The position numbers and the translations under genes were made by a program. Below are positions 24,701 to 53,301 of a DNA stretch of 64,000 nt, in pieces. Origin of the DNA: Tribonema minus (taxonomy: Eukaryota > Sar > Xanthophyceae > Tribonematales > Tribonemataceae); the NCBI GenBank assembly GCA_017506865.1, contig JAFCMP010000034.1, positions 1 to 64,000 of the forward strand. Direction: 5' to 3'. The first letter of the stretch is position 1. Every line of letters starts with the position of its first letter. A model generated the notes under the pieces. The model searched no databases and was not told the origin of the DNA. It saw only the letters and a program-made list of their open reading frames with translations.

Positions 24701-27305
24701 GGTTGCCGCTCTGCGTGTGCTGCGTATGCCTGCGTGCAGGCACTGCTGCGCCTGCAGCATTTGCTGAGCCCATGCCGCGGCATTGTTGCGTGCGCAAGCG
24801 CGTAAACGCCGGGCACACTGTGCGGCAGGGCCATATGAGGAAGCCCCAGACAGCTTTGCAAGATGGCAGCTGTGGCGTCTCAGTCACCGCGCCTGTGCGT
24901 CCGTGTGTGAATTGCGGCCGCTGTACAGGCGACAGTATGATCTTTGCGCTGGCTGGCAGTGCAGCATTGTGCAGCGTGGTGCAGCCACGTCAGTTGCCCT
25001 GCTTATCTGTGTGGCGTACACATGATGGCAGTGGACGGCGGTTCAAGCGCCCTCAATTGCGAATCCGCGCTGTCTGTGTCCGCGCAGATTTGCGGTGGCG
25101 TATGCGGGCGGCGCCGTGTGCGTCTTCAGCAGCGAACCCGCGCAACACCTGAGCGCGGAAGAGCTGCAGCAACTGTCGCAGGCCGCCGGCGCCGCCGCGA
25201 CAGCACAACCGGTGAGCTTATCATACTCCGTCTTTCACACAGTGGAAGTCATTGGTCGCGAATGAGGGTTCACGGCACGAGCCCACATGTCCTCAAGTCC
25301 ATGACAGCGGTGAGAGGCAGACGTTGACATCTGCACGATTGGCATATGCGGCCTCTGGCGGCATTGGCGTGACCATTGTGCGTGCCAATTCTGCAAAGTC
25401 GTCCTGCTTCCAATGCGAACGCGCTCGCGCAGCAGCTCGGCAACGCGCGCGGGCGAGACGGGAGAGCACACCACGGCCGACGTGCGTATGCGTGCAACCG
25501 TTGTGCACTGCCGTGCTGCACTCCGCGCCCACCCCCTCCGTATGCCTCCGCGCGGCCCCATGCAGTCATGCACGTACATGTATGCTCAGGGGAAGGGTGC
25601 GCAACTGCCTTTTACAAGGATGATACTTCTATTGGCAGTGCTGATGTGCTTGCGCAGACGACACGCCTAGTCTAGTGCTGAGCACATGCGCACGCCAACG
25701 CCCGCCTGCCATCCCCCCTGTGCCCCCCCTCACGCTTCGCACACAAACTCACACCGCATCACGTGACAGGCCGCCGCAGGAGCCGCGCCCGCTGCCAGCG
25801 CCCCGACTGTCACGTCCATCAGTGAGATGCCCGCGTGCGCCGGCGAGGCGGAAGGCGCGCTCGCGCTCTTTGCGCAGGGCGCCGCAGGGCCCACTGCGGT
25901 GTACAGGTGGAGCGGCGACGAGTGGTTTCTTTTGGGTCCCCTAACGGAGCCACGCAGGTGACATGATCAATCCGAAATTGAGTACTGGTCTCCGGTATGC
26001 GTACTTTTCAAGGTGCAGTGTATGTACCAATCTTTGCATATGTCCGCTGCGGTGCAAGCGCCTGTGAAGCGCTGGAGGTGGTTGGTTGGCATTGGCAATG
26101 CTATCTTGATGTCCCTCACGACACTATTGCTGGGTCTCGTGATGTGGGTGCACTCGAAGCTCTGCAAGCGTGGCATTCATGTATTCGGTCACTACGCATC
26201 CACTGGTGGTGTTGTCATGCTGGTCATCATCATGGGCGCCAATCGCCTGCATGGTAGAAGTCACATTCAGCACCAGTCGACGCTGTTGACCAAATCTTGA
26301 TGTTTTCTTGCTGAGGTAGTCCAATCCCGTGTGCGCTGTGGCTCGCTGCACACATTCGTGTCATCACAACCTCGCACAGCGTATGGTGCATTGCGCATCT
26401 CACAACTTGGTGAGTATACCTTCTTCACACCTGCATGATAAGCTGTGCATCTTGTGGTTTCGTGGACGTATGTACTGATGTTCTCATGCTGTGTTGTGGT
26501 GATTGCAGACGCGTAGAGCTTGAGGGGCAGTACTACGACTCCGTCATCCCCGTCGAGGTCGACTCTGCGTCCAAGGTGAGCACCGCGTGAGAGCAGGGCC
26601 TCGCTTGCAGGGGGCGGGCTAATTGTACAGTGTCGGCTTTTTCTCCAAGTGCTGAGCACTGGTTGCAAGCGCGCTGCATGCACCTGTGCACGAAGGGTCT
26701 ACAACTGACAAAGCAAAGCCGGGGGGAGGCACGAGAAGCGTAGACAGCATGCATAAAAATGATCACAAGAGACCAACAGGCGTGAAATGCCACATGGGGT
26801 TGATGCCGCGCAACAGACAGGTTGCTTGATGTCTTTGACACGGGAGCTGCGAATCGCGACATGTGCGCCGCGCCGCTCCCTTTACGCGTCAAACTACTGC
26901 GACGGATGCTCCGTTTGGAGGCAGACGCGGTGCGTCCGCGCATCCTATCCACATGCAGTATTTACTGCCCGCCGCCCTCATGTTGCGCACTCGACCGCAC
27001 CGAAGCACGCCATGCCGCTGCTGCGGCCCCCGGCGCGCACCGCACGCCCCCCCCCGCCCTGCTGGCGCGCACATTCTCTCACACTGCTGCCACCGCTGCC
27101 GCTGCTGCCGCTGGTGCTGCCGCTGCTGCTGCCGCTGCTCGCACCGCTGCCGCTGCTGCAGGGCTCATTTGAGGCGATGCTCGGCATCAACCGCGGCGAC
27201 GACGCCGCAGCCCTCGCGCAGTCCTTCTGCCAGCGGCACGCGCTGGACTACGCCGAGTACGCGCCGCAGATCCGCTTGTTCATCGAGGCGCACGGCCTGC
27301 TGTAG
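21784..27305 (+). CDS. PLAA: PLAA/Doa1/Ufd3-like WD40-PFU ubiquitin-binding protein
   Basis: Nine exons: 21784-21963, 22448-22749, 23151-23369, 23840-23969, 24349-24605, 25088-25211, 25770-25957, 26509-26575, 27162-27305, giving 536 residues. Seven WD40-type blades can be followed: GHDHQDIRCLAYD; GSADGTILLLQW; SGHAAPVGSLSWMGERLVSG with SWDETARVWD; GHENTVCAVGIRP; GHDGSIRDVCCV with SCANDGTVRWW; ATGACLRTVRVGDNYLYSVA; FAVAYAGGAVCVFS. SAEELQQL follows as in PLAA, then YRWSGDEWFLLG and a PFU domain (about 468-536: RVELEGQYYDSVIPVEVD, GINRGDDAAALAQSF). Family role: ubiquitin-binding cofactor of Cdc48/p97 in proteasome and endosomal sorting. It lacks the C-terminal PUL domain that binds p97, ending at the PFU (human PLAA is about 795 residues). 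The donor after 23969 (CAG|GCAAGC) makes a GC-AG intron. It is convergent with the FAN gene. Confidence 0.9.
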
Positions 27306-27708
27306 CTGTAACGCCGCGGTGACGCCGCCAGCGCGCTTGACCGCCGCTAGCGAGCCCGTGCGCGGCAAGCCGACATTGAAGCTGACAGGCGCTCGATGTG
27401 CCGCTGCAGCAGCGGCAGCCTGCGGCGGCGGACGCGGGCAGCGCTGTGCCAGCGGCGGCAGCTGCAGCAGCTGGCCTGCTGGCATGGGAAGCAGCTGCAG
27501 CGAGGCGGCCAGCAGCAGTGCATGGCTGTGTCCGCTGCCATGAGCGCTGCTGCTGCTGCTGTGGCACTTATTAACGAAGCTGGCGCCCAGTGCGCGTCGC
27601 AACGCGGCGCAAGCTCTGCCGCGGGCGCAGTCGCCACACGTGAGCGGCTGACATATTTGTGCACATTTACGCATGCACACACACACAAATATGCGCACGC
27701 GCATTCGC
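27306..27708. other. convergent 3' flanks of PLAA and FAN genes
   Basis: No additional gene. Both neighbouring genes end here. The interval is rich in CAG/GCC repeats and has no obvious AATAAA on either strand. Confidence 0.5.
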
Positions 27709-44915
<17,207 letters not shown>

Positions 44916-45277
44916 ATCAGCGGCTGATCTGACCCCCTGACGTCCCGTCAACCCCCTGACCTATAGAGCTAACCACTACGACGGTGTGGGCAACAACTTT
45001 CGGCCTGATTGACAACACCGGCAGCAGCCCAAGACCACTGCCATAGCGGCGCTGCAACTGGCTGATATAACAGAAGATCTGAGCTGCCCCGCGCAGGGCT
45101 AATGAGTCGCTCCCTCTCCTCCTCTCCGAGCACGTCAACGACAAAGTTCAACGTCACCTCAACTTCAACTACTTGTTGAAGTGTGGTTGGAAATACCTGT
45201 GTGTGTGTAGGACGCGCAGGTTTCCTCCGGCTTCAGGCAAGGCCGCACACCGCGATTAGGCTTATCTGCGCGAAAGA
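44916..45277. promoter_or_regulatory. divergent promoter region, NSMAF / BYSL
   Basis: A 362-bp interval between the two start codons. It contains ACTTCAAC (45162-45169) and GTTGAAGT (45175-45182) as a perfect 8-bp inverted repeat with a 5-bp loop, about 95-115 bp upstream of the bystin ATG. A related inverted repeat occurs in the other divergent promoter of this window. Confidence 0.55.
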
Positions 45278-48200
45278 ATGCCGAAAGAAACACGCGAGAA
45301 GAAGGGGCCAGGGCTGCGGCACGCTCCGCTGGCCAAGCACATGACCACTGATCCCCATGCTGTGCGGCAGAAACACAAAACCGCCGGCAAGCGGCCGAAA
45401 GGGGGCAAAAGGTGATTACTACAAGCGCCCTTGAATGCTGATCCGTCAATATAAAAGTTGCAGAGTTCTGAGGTGATATAATACGCCTTTGCGACGCATC
45501 GTGCGAGTCGGCCATTACTGGCTGTGTGTCTTGTTCAGGATGTGCTCCGTCACGCCGCCTTCTGTTCATTGATAAATGATACAGCTGCATTGGTTTTCTG
45601 TTCTGGCAGGGATGATGACGAGGAAAATGGGCCAGAATACCTGGCACCGGAGCTGTCGAAGCGGATTCTGGCACAGGCAAGAGAGCAGCGCGAGGAAGTG
45701 GAGCGGGAGGAGAAGGAGCATGTCAGGTGTGTATCAATTCGTTGCATCACCGACAATAGCCTGACAGCGACACTGCCTCTCGATTTCGTGAACAGCCCAT
45801 GGGGTGTGACTACCGCAGACACAGCAGCCACATGGCGCTCTTGAACGAGAAAGTTGTGTGGTTTTTGCAGCGCGCCATCGACCAAGTGCAAGAAGGTTGT
45901 GCTGCCACAGCTTGCTAGTGGGTGCTGTGTGTGTTGCAGCGTTGCTGCCATTCCATGTTGCGGCCAGGTACAACGTGTGGACGATCAACCATTGTGGCCG
46001 TGCAGCGGTGTGATGCTGGACTTGTTTCACACGGTGGTGACCATTCGAATCAGCCTAAAACATGCCCGACAAATACTGGCGAGCACTTTTGCTTGGTGAG
46101 GTATCCAAAGCCCGCGCCATGTGACCTGGACAGGCTGCTTAACAAGCCTTGCAGCTCGCAACCTAATTAGACCAGAGTGATGCATTTGTGACATGCACAC
46201 AGGAAGTGCACGGCAGACAGTGGCAGCAAACGTGGCCATACTGGGAATGACACTGCATCTCGCTTACTAAACATACCATGCTTGCTGTCAATCGGCTTGG
46301 GGGGTGGTAAAATTTCATTGGTGGATGGTGATCAGCGCAACTTCAAATCTGAGTTTGCCCTGCGCTTCAACTACGCAGCAGCAGCGTGGGCGGGAGCAAG
46401 CAACGAACACCATTTTACGAGGGGCTGGACAGCGATGCCAGCGAAGGAGGCGATGACGACGAGGCCGCATCAGATGAGGACGAAATAGAGGTGCGCAGAA
46501 GCTGGTCACCTTCGCTGGTATGGTTTTCGCTATAACTTTTGAGTACTGTCACACGGTTTTGACGCGTCAGGTCTGGCAGCACCGTCCTTCTTTCCTGGCA
46601 GTTTTGTGTGCACCTCTGCGGGACGTGCTGGTGGCGCTTGAGTGATACTTCAACTTGAAGAATATGCCAGCGCTCAGCAGCAACGCGAACGTGAACGCGC
46701 GTGGTCATCGTACACCGCGATGAGTGGGTGAGGGGGTGGCGTGCGTCGCTGCACTGCCTACTGCCACGCGCACGACTGGTGTGACCAGCGCACCCGTTGC
46801 AGCGGTCACACTTGTATCGATGCCTGCGCTGAGCTGCGCGAACAAACATGTTGCTGCCCCTGAAAGCAGCTGCGCGCATCTGCAGCAGCTCGCTTTGGGG
46901 AGCTCGATGGCAGCGGCTTTGCCTGCGTGCGAGGCTGGTGCTTCCAACCACCCTCTTGACCACACTCATGACAAAACCAACCGTCCTGTTGACCACACCA
47001 ATGACAAAACGCATTGCCCATGAAATTGATTGTGGGTGCGCTAACGGTCACGCAGTTGCTTGCATGCACGTCCTCCAGTTGAAGATCACGCGGTCGCTTG
47101 CGTACGTTTTGGTGGAGGTGGTGGGATTAAACTTGAGTGACATGCCCGTTCCGACCAGCCAGCGTGCAATTGTCAGCAAGTCTTGTTGCGAGGGCAGGCG
47201 GTCGACATTACAAGGCCCATTCACAGCGCCCAGTAATGATGACAGGTTATCCCCTTCCAAGTGGAGCATCAGGAGAAGGGCATCGTGAGAGGGGGTGCTA
47301 CACCCCGCTTTACATCCTGGTGACGTCGTGGTGACACGTGATGTGCTTGCAGGCACTGGTGCTTGGTCTGTGGCCCACACCAGAGCCCAAGTTTGACAGT
47401 GCTCTGGCGCCATCGTGCGTGTACCACAGCACACGGCGGGACTTGGTGTCTGCGGTCATTGCCAGCAAAACTTCAATATCAAACCTCAGCTTCAAGCAAG
47501 GAATGTTGAAAATCGCACATGTTGAAAATCGCACATTCTCCTCTGAACCAGCCAGTCTTTGAGATCAAAGTCCTTTCTCGGGGCAAGGGTGCATCATGAT
47601 CAAGCACCGATGACGGGCCCTTTCACACCCACCTGGCTGCCACTGCACGGCGTCCGAGAAGCGAGCGACGCTGCGATTGTGAGGCCTCACAGACACACCC
47701 CACTGCTTCCCCTCTGTGCTTGCGCGCAGGAGGAGCTGGTGGTGGAGGACGGCGACTATGTGGACGCGCAGGGCATGACGGAGGAGGAGGAGAGGTCAGC
47801 GCGTCGTTTTCGCCGTGTATTTCGCATGTGGACGCCTCTTCAGTGAATGAGTTAAGAGCGCAGACAGCTCGGTGCGTAGTTGACGCACAGGGCCTGACGG
47901 AGGAGGTGGAGAGGTCAGCACGTTGTTGCATTGCGTGTGTGCATGCGTCTTCGGTGATTGAGTCAGGACGCAGACAGCTCGGTACACGGTGAACGCTCAG
48001 GGCATGACGGAGGAGGTGGAGAGGTCAGCGCATCGTTTCGCTGCATATGCGCATGCGTGCATTCAGTGAAGGAAGACACCGCGCAGGCACGCTCGCCGTA
48101 CTGCCGGGTCTCATGAGCGCTCACGGTCGCAGACGGTGCGTGAGCAGCAGCTCTCGGCGAGGCGGCATTGGTCATTGCTGTCCGTGTATGAATTCCTGCT

Positions 48201-51200
48201 ATGAGTGAGAGGCGTGCGGTTTTGCACATGGACGTCGTGGCGCACTGCCACTTGCGGCAGGCGACTTCGCGCACGAGCAGCAGCAGCGCAGGCAGCGCTG
48301 CCTTCGGCACAGCACATTGCAGTCGCACCAGGCAACGCCCCCCGACTGGGCAACCACGCCTGTCCTCTTCATGCCTGTGCGCTGGCCGTCATGGAGCACC
48401 GTCGAGCGAGCACCACCGCGATGACCGCGGTTGCTCCGCACCCAAGTGTTCATTGAGCTGCTGGTTCGAAAGCAGGGCGCTGCAACTCACGCGCGCGCAC
48501 TCACGCACGGTGTGCAGGCTCGTTGGCGCCTTCATGAACACGGCGGGGTTTCAGCGGCGCAACCTGGCTGACATGATCATGGAGAAGATCAAGGAGAAGG
48601 AGGACGCGGAGACGACGCAGCAGCAGCAGCAGCGCTCAGCATCGCAGGCGCCCGCAGGCAAGGATGAGGACGGCGACGCCGCGCCCGCGGAGCTCCCGCC
48701 CAAGGTGAGCGTCGCGAGTCGCAGTCTGAGTCATCTGCGGCGCACGTGCGCGCAGACTGCAATGCGGTCGATAGCGCCGCTGTTCATGGATGTGCGAACG
48801 AGAGCGATGCATTTCCTTTTAACAGTCGAGAAAGCTTCGCGCACATCTGTTTTGAGCGGCATCGCAGCTGCACACCCCTGAACTGTTAGCGCACCGTATG
48901 GTAAACTTTCCCGCTCACGCTCGTGCGCACCGCATCCCCCCCCTCCCTGTCCACAGGTAGTGGAGGTGTACACAGCGATAGGCAAGATGCTCAGCCACTA
49001 CACGGCCGGCAAGCTGCCAAAGGCGTTCAAGATCATACCGTCGCTGTCTAACTGGGAGCAGGTGAGGCGACAGCAGCAGCGCTGCGCAACTTGCTTAAGC
49101 AGCAGCGCTTCACAGTTTGCTCATGCGGCGCGCACGTGAGCAGCTCGCTCGCTCGCGCCGTTTGCTTGGCAGCGGCCATGTTGACGGCAGAGTCCGCTGC
49201 GCTCGGCTGCAGTCGCGATGGCAGCAGCGCATAGCTGCGTCTTTGGACGCACACGCGCGCGCAGCGCCATGGCCGAGCAAGACGGAGGGCGTGAGTACGA
49301 GCTAGTGGCTTTTGCTGTAATAGCCATGTCGCTGGGAGCTGCATGCATGCACGGACAGCATACGGTGGATGGGGCGTATGTGGCGGTGGCCCTCGTAGAA
49401 TCTGAGATTCCCGGAGCACTTCTTGTGGCCTTCACGTCAGCTGCGCGGTGCACGGAGCTCGCTCGCTCCGCGTGGTGAACCCGTGAGCGGTTTTGTCCTG
49501 CATCCAAGTGAGGTGCAGCGTGTGCGTGGTGGTACAGCTAAGTGTCTTGGCACCTCTCCCCCCCCCCCCCCCCCCCCCCCTCGCTCCGCGCCGTCAGATC
49601 CTCTACCTCACCAACCCGGATAGCTGGAGCCCGCACGCGGTGTACGCCGCCACGCGCATCTTCGCGTCCAACCTCAACCCCCACATGGCCCAGCGCTTCT
49701 ACAACGTCTTCCTGCTGGAGCGGTGTAGGTGCGTCGTGGAACGCGTCTCGCGCTCGCAATACGACTCGCGCCGCGTGCGCAGCGCGCCATGGCCGCCATT
49801 GCATCGCGTGTGTGGGCACGAGGAGCGCCCCCGTGTATGCGACGGCGGAGCCAGTTTGCTCTCGAGGGTGGTGTCTGCGCCGCTTATTTTTGCGGCGAAC
49901 GCGCGCGTGTTTCTCGCGACGTTGTGTGGCGGCGCTTGGGGCGAGCCTTGGACGCCGCTGCGTGGCGCTCGGCCGCGTATGAGAACGGACCATCCCGCTG
50001 ATGCAGGTTGCTGTATCCTTCCACTATGCCCTGACGACGTATGGTGTGTGCATGTGAGAGCTCGCGCACCGTCGCATCCACCTGCGTGAGCATCGCTGCC
50101 GTGCAGCGGTGTTGGCGGCCACCACTCTGTCGGAGTCATATGGGGGGGTCGCCCGGGGCAGCTGGTCCACGCACCGCTGAACTGTGCGGCGCCTCGCGGA
50201 ACGATGGTCACATATGATGCGCCATGCTCCTCTGATGTGCATCAGAATCGCAGCAGCTTCTACATTGCATGAGCATGAACCTCCAGCGCCACGCTGCTGA
50301 CCTGTCCTTCCGCCGCCGCCGCCGCCGCGCGCACTCTCAGAAGCGACATGGCGGACAACAAGCGCCTCAACTACCACCTGTACGAGGCGCTCAAGAAGAG
50401 CGTCTACAAGCCCGCGGCCTTCTTCAAGGGCATACTGCTGCCGCTCGCCGCCTCCGGCAACTGCACGCTGCGCGAGGCGACAATATTCGGCAGCGTCCTG
50501 TCCAAGGTGCGCCGCGAGCGCGCGTGCGTCTTTGAACGCGCTCTTCTGGCACCTGTCAGAACCAGGCGCAGGAATTTCTTGCAGCCGCGCACTGCAACAT
50601 GAGCTCTCCGTGCGCATGTTGACACTGCGCGCGATCTTGCCACTGAGGTCTGGCGCAGCCTCCGGCCCGCGTGCGCGCTGGCGCGGCGTGCGCGATGCTC
50701 CTGCTGCAGCCCCTGCTCAATGCGCGGCAACACGGTCGTGGATCCATCTACCCGCAATCACCCACTTCATATGCGCAGAGTTTACCGCCCCCAGCCCCCC
50801 CCACACACACACCGCCATCCCCTCTCAGCGCGCCGCCGCCGCCGCTGTCGCCGCAGGTCTCCATCCCCGCCAACCACGCCGCGGTCGCGCTGCTGAAGCT
50901 GGCGGAGATGCCGTACAGCGGCGCGACGTCCATGTTCGTGCGCGTCCTGCTCAACAAGAAGTACGCGCTGCCGCACCGCGTCATCGCGGCGCTCGTGGAC
51001 CACTTCTCGCGCTTCGTCGGCGAGACGCGCGAGCTCCCCGTGCTGTGGCACCAGAGCCTGCTCGCGTTCGTCCAGCGCTACCGCGGCGACATCACCGCGC
51101 GCGACAAGGAGAGGTGAGGGCGCGACGCTGTCGTGCCAGCGCCGCTGCACAGCAGCGCTCATCAGGAGCATGCACTCGCGAACCTTGCCTTGTGGCACTC

Positions 51201-51795
51201 CACATTTCGGCATGATGGCGTGGGTCTTGTGTGCCTGCGGCACGCGCCGGACTGAGCCTCCTGGCTGCGGTGTGCGTCGCGCTGGTACACCAAGCTTCTC
51301 CGACACTGCCCTCGTCGGGTCATGGCGACACTCAGCTCTCGCGGCCACGCGCGCGGATCTGCTTGCATCAACACACGAGCCTCAGCGCGCCTCGACCGAT
51401 GCATACATCACAGAAATTGCCCTCGCAGTACACTCAACGAACCGTACGCTTGACCGCCACGCCTGCGGATCGCGGCATCAGCGCGCCAGTGCCCGTCCAT
51501 CCGACCCACGCCCCAAGAGCAGAAAACCTCATCTCTTTGCATGGCCATTCTATTCTGCGCCTTGTCCGACTGCATCGCACGGCTGTCATCGCCCCCGTCA
51601 ATTCAATTTGCGCCCATTCGCCCCTCGCCCGTTTGCAGGATCAAGGAGCTCCTGCGCGCGCAGCCCCACAGGCTCATCACGGACGAGGTGCGGCGCGAGC
51701 TGTTTGGCGCCGCCGCGCGCGCGGACCTGGCGCTCGCCGCCTTTAAGCAACGAGGGCGCGCGACAACAGATGACGGCGACGCCATGGAGTTATGA
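45278..51795 (+). CDS. BYSL: bystin / Enp1 ribosome biogenesis factor
   Basis: Ten exons in phase: 45278-45411, 45610-45726, 46385-46490, 47730-47794, 48518-48704, 48957-49061, 49598-49728, 50341-50506, 50857-51113, 51639-51795, giving 474 residues (human bystin 437). The basic N-terminus ([19 protein letters not shown]) and acidic middle ([17 protein letters not shown]) lead to the bystin core from about residue 141: [39 protein letters not shown]-like [81 protein letters not shown]. Known role: nucleolar and cytoplasmic pre-40S maturation factor needed for 18S rRNA processing and export. The exon at 47730-47794 has two further tandem versions in the following intron. The third exon's acceptor at 46382-46384 was chosen by phase and is less certain. 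RPS14, another 40S gene, lies in the same window but is not linked to it. Confidence 0.94.
47864..47913 (+). other. BYSL: candidate alternative bystin exon 4b
   Basis: Preceded by GCGCAG and followed by GTCAGC, as the annotated exon is. It has 50 nt in the same entry and exit phase as the 65-nt exon 47730-47794 and reads [16 protein letters not shown](R) against [20 protein letters not shown](R). The intron separating it from the first version is 69 nt. Including two versions together would shift the frame. Confidence 0.5.
47974..48023 (+). other. BYSL: candidate alternative bystin exon 4c
   Basis: Acceptor ACGCAG, donor GTCAGC, 50 nt, same phases as 4b. It reads [16 protein letters not shown](R). 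Only 60 nt separate it from 4b. A degraded further acceptor copy follows at about 48081-48105. Confidence 0.5.
49558..49580. repeat. poly-C tract before bystin acceptor
   Basis: Twenty-three C, about 17 bp upstream of the CAG at 49595-49597. It is the likely polypyrimidine tract of that intron. Confidence 0.85.
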
Positions 51796-53301
51796 TCAAA
51801 GTTGTTATGATCAGAGTTGAATTTGTACTGTAGCAATGTGGCGTGCGGAGCGAGTCGCAGCGGGCCCGCAGGCGCCGTCCTAGTTTATGCACGGCGCGGT
51901 GTGTCGACGTGCCTGGTGGCAGGGAGTTGTGGCTGAGTCACACAAAGCGTCGCTTGCTGCTGCCGCTCGTCTTGCTTTGTCGAGTTGTGAGGTACAGTTG
52001 ATGGAAGTACATGCTGCACGAGGTACGCTGCGTGGCATCCATTGGACATGTCATGCAATAGGGGTTGCCAGCTTGTATGCATGGGTTAACGTCACTGTTC
52101 CGCGCCGTAGGCTTTCACACATGACATTTCTGCGCGCACGCAATTTTGCACTGCGTCTTGTGCTTGGCTGTGCGATGCCGAGGCGCAATGCGCAACATGC
52201 ACCTCGAAGCGTATGCATGACTGCAACTGCACTTTGTTGATGGTGACAAAGCAGTGAAGCTGATTGTTAGGGCAGACACAAGTGCATGCTGCTACATGTG
52301 AGGGTGACTGATTCTGTAGACTCAGGCATGTAGGCAGCATGCGTGCATTGCTGCAGTTGCCAAGACACCACAACTAATGATGTCTAGGCCCTTCTTCTCG
52401 AGATGTGGTCTTGGATGAGAGAGTCGTGCAGGTTCATCCCTCGAGCACCCAGTGGGACATTGAACACTTGGCAGCCCCCATCGTGGCCCTCAGACAAAAA
52501 CACTGTTGTCTTGGCGAATTATGACAGAGACCGTATAGCTGCGGCGTCAGTGACAAGCGCAACTGCGTCCATACCTAGTCACGATCCAATGATTCCATCA
52601 CATACGGTCTCAATTACAGATATGGCATCAAAAGGCGCATTGCACCATGAACCCATTGGGTTTGAAATGCATTCACCACCTTCAGCACAGTGCACACAAA
52701 AGGTGACTGCAGAATCACCTCTGGAGTATGTATTGTCATATCAGTGATGCATTGAAGTTGCCCTTGCGTGCTTGCCCACGTTGTAGGCCCTCATAAGTGT
52801 CTTCAGAAAGCGCGTGCACTTGTGCAATCTCTATGTCACTGGCCTCCACATGTGCAACACGGCCGCGCATGCAGCCTGATCCGCTCAATGTCACATGCTC
52901 ACATACAGCAGAGACGTCGTTGCGACCGACCACACAGGTGCATTGGCAATGCAGCATCGCAACGTGTTGACGTGCTACCTCATCAACTGTGCAATGCGGC
53001 AAGCACATCATGCACAAGCCACGGCCGCTGCCGCTTGCAGCACACCGAACGTGAGCCATGGCAGGCGTGATGCAGGGCACGACGCAGCATGACGCAACGT
53101 ACAGCAGAGCGTCCGCGTCCACACCGTGGCTCTACATTATCACACCCTCGCACCAAGCACAGACATCTGCACGGAGCGCACTGACACTTGCAAACCAAAC
53201 AATGCACGCGCCAGCATGGCGCGCGCGTGCCACCGCCGCTGCCGCCGCACCCCCCTCACCCGCGTGCCCCCCCCCCCTACCCCTCCTGAAGGTCTCCCGC
53301 A
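51796..53301. other. convergent intergenic region, BYSL / PLK
   Basis: No gene recognised. An open frame at 52403-52747 (+) has no detectable motif, no matching splice partners and ordinary composition. The part next to the kinase (about 53220-53290) is C-rich. No clear AATAAA was seen for either gene. Confidence 0.45.

Noticed and set aside
47864-48105. tandem repeat read as a CRISPR or simple satellite
   Set aside because: The period of about 110 bp, exon-like coding content and splice signals identify it as repeated exon-intron sequence in a eukaryotic gene.
52403-52747. 114-codon frame between BYSL and PLK
   Set aside because: No recognisable motif, no upstream signals and no repeats. 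It is of a length expected by chance.
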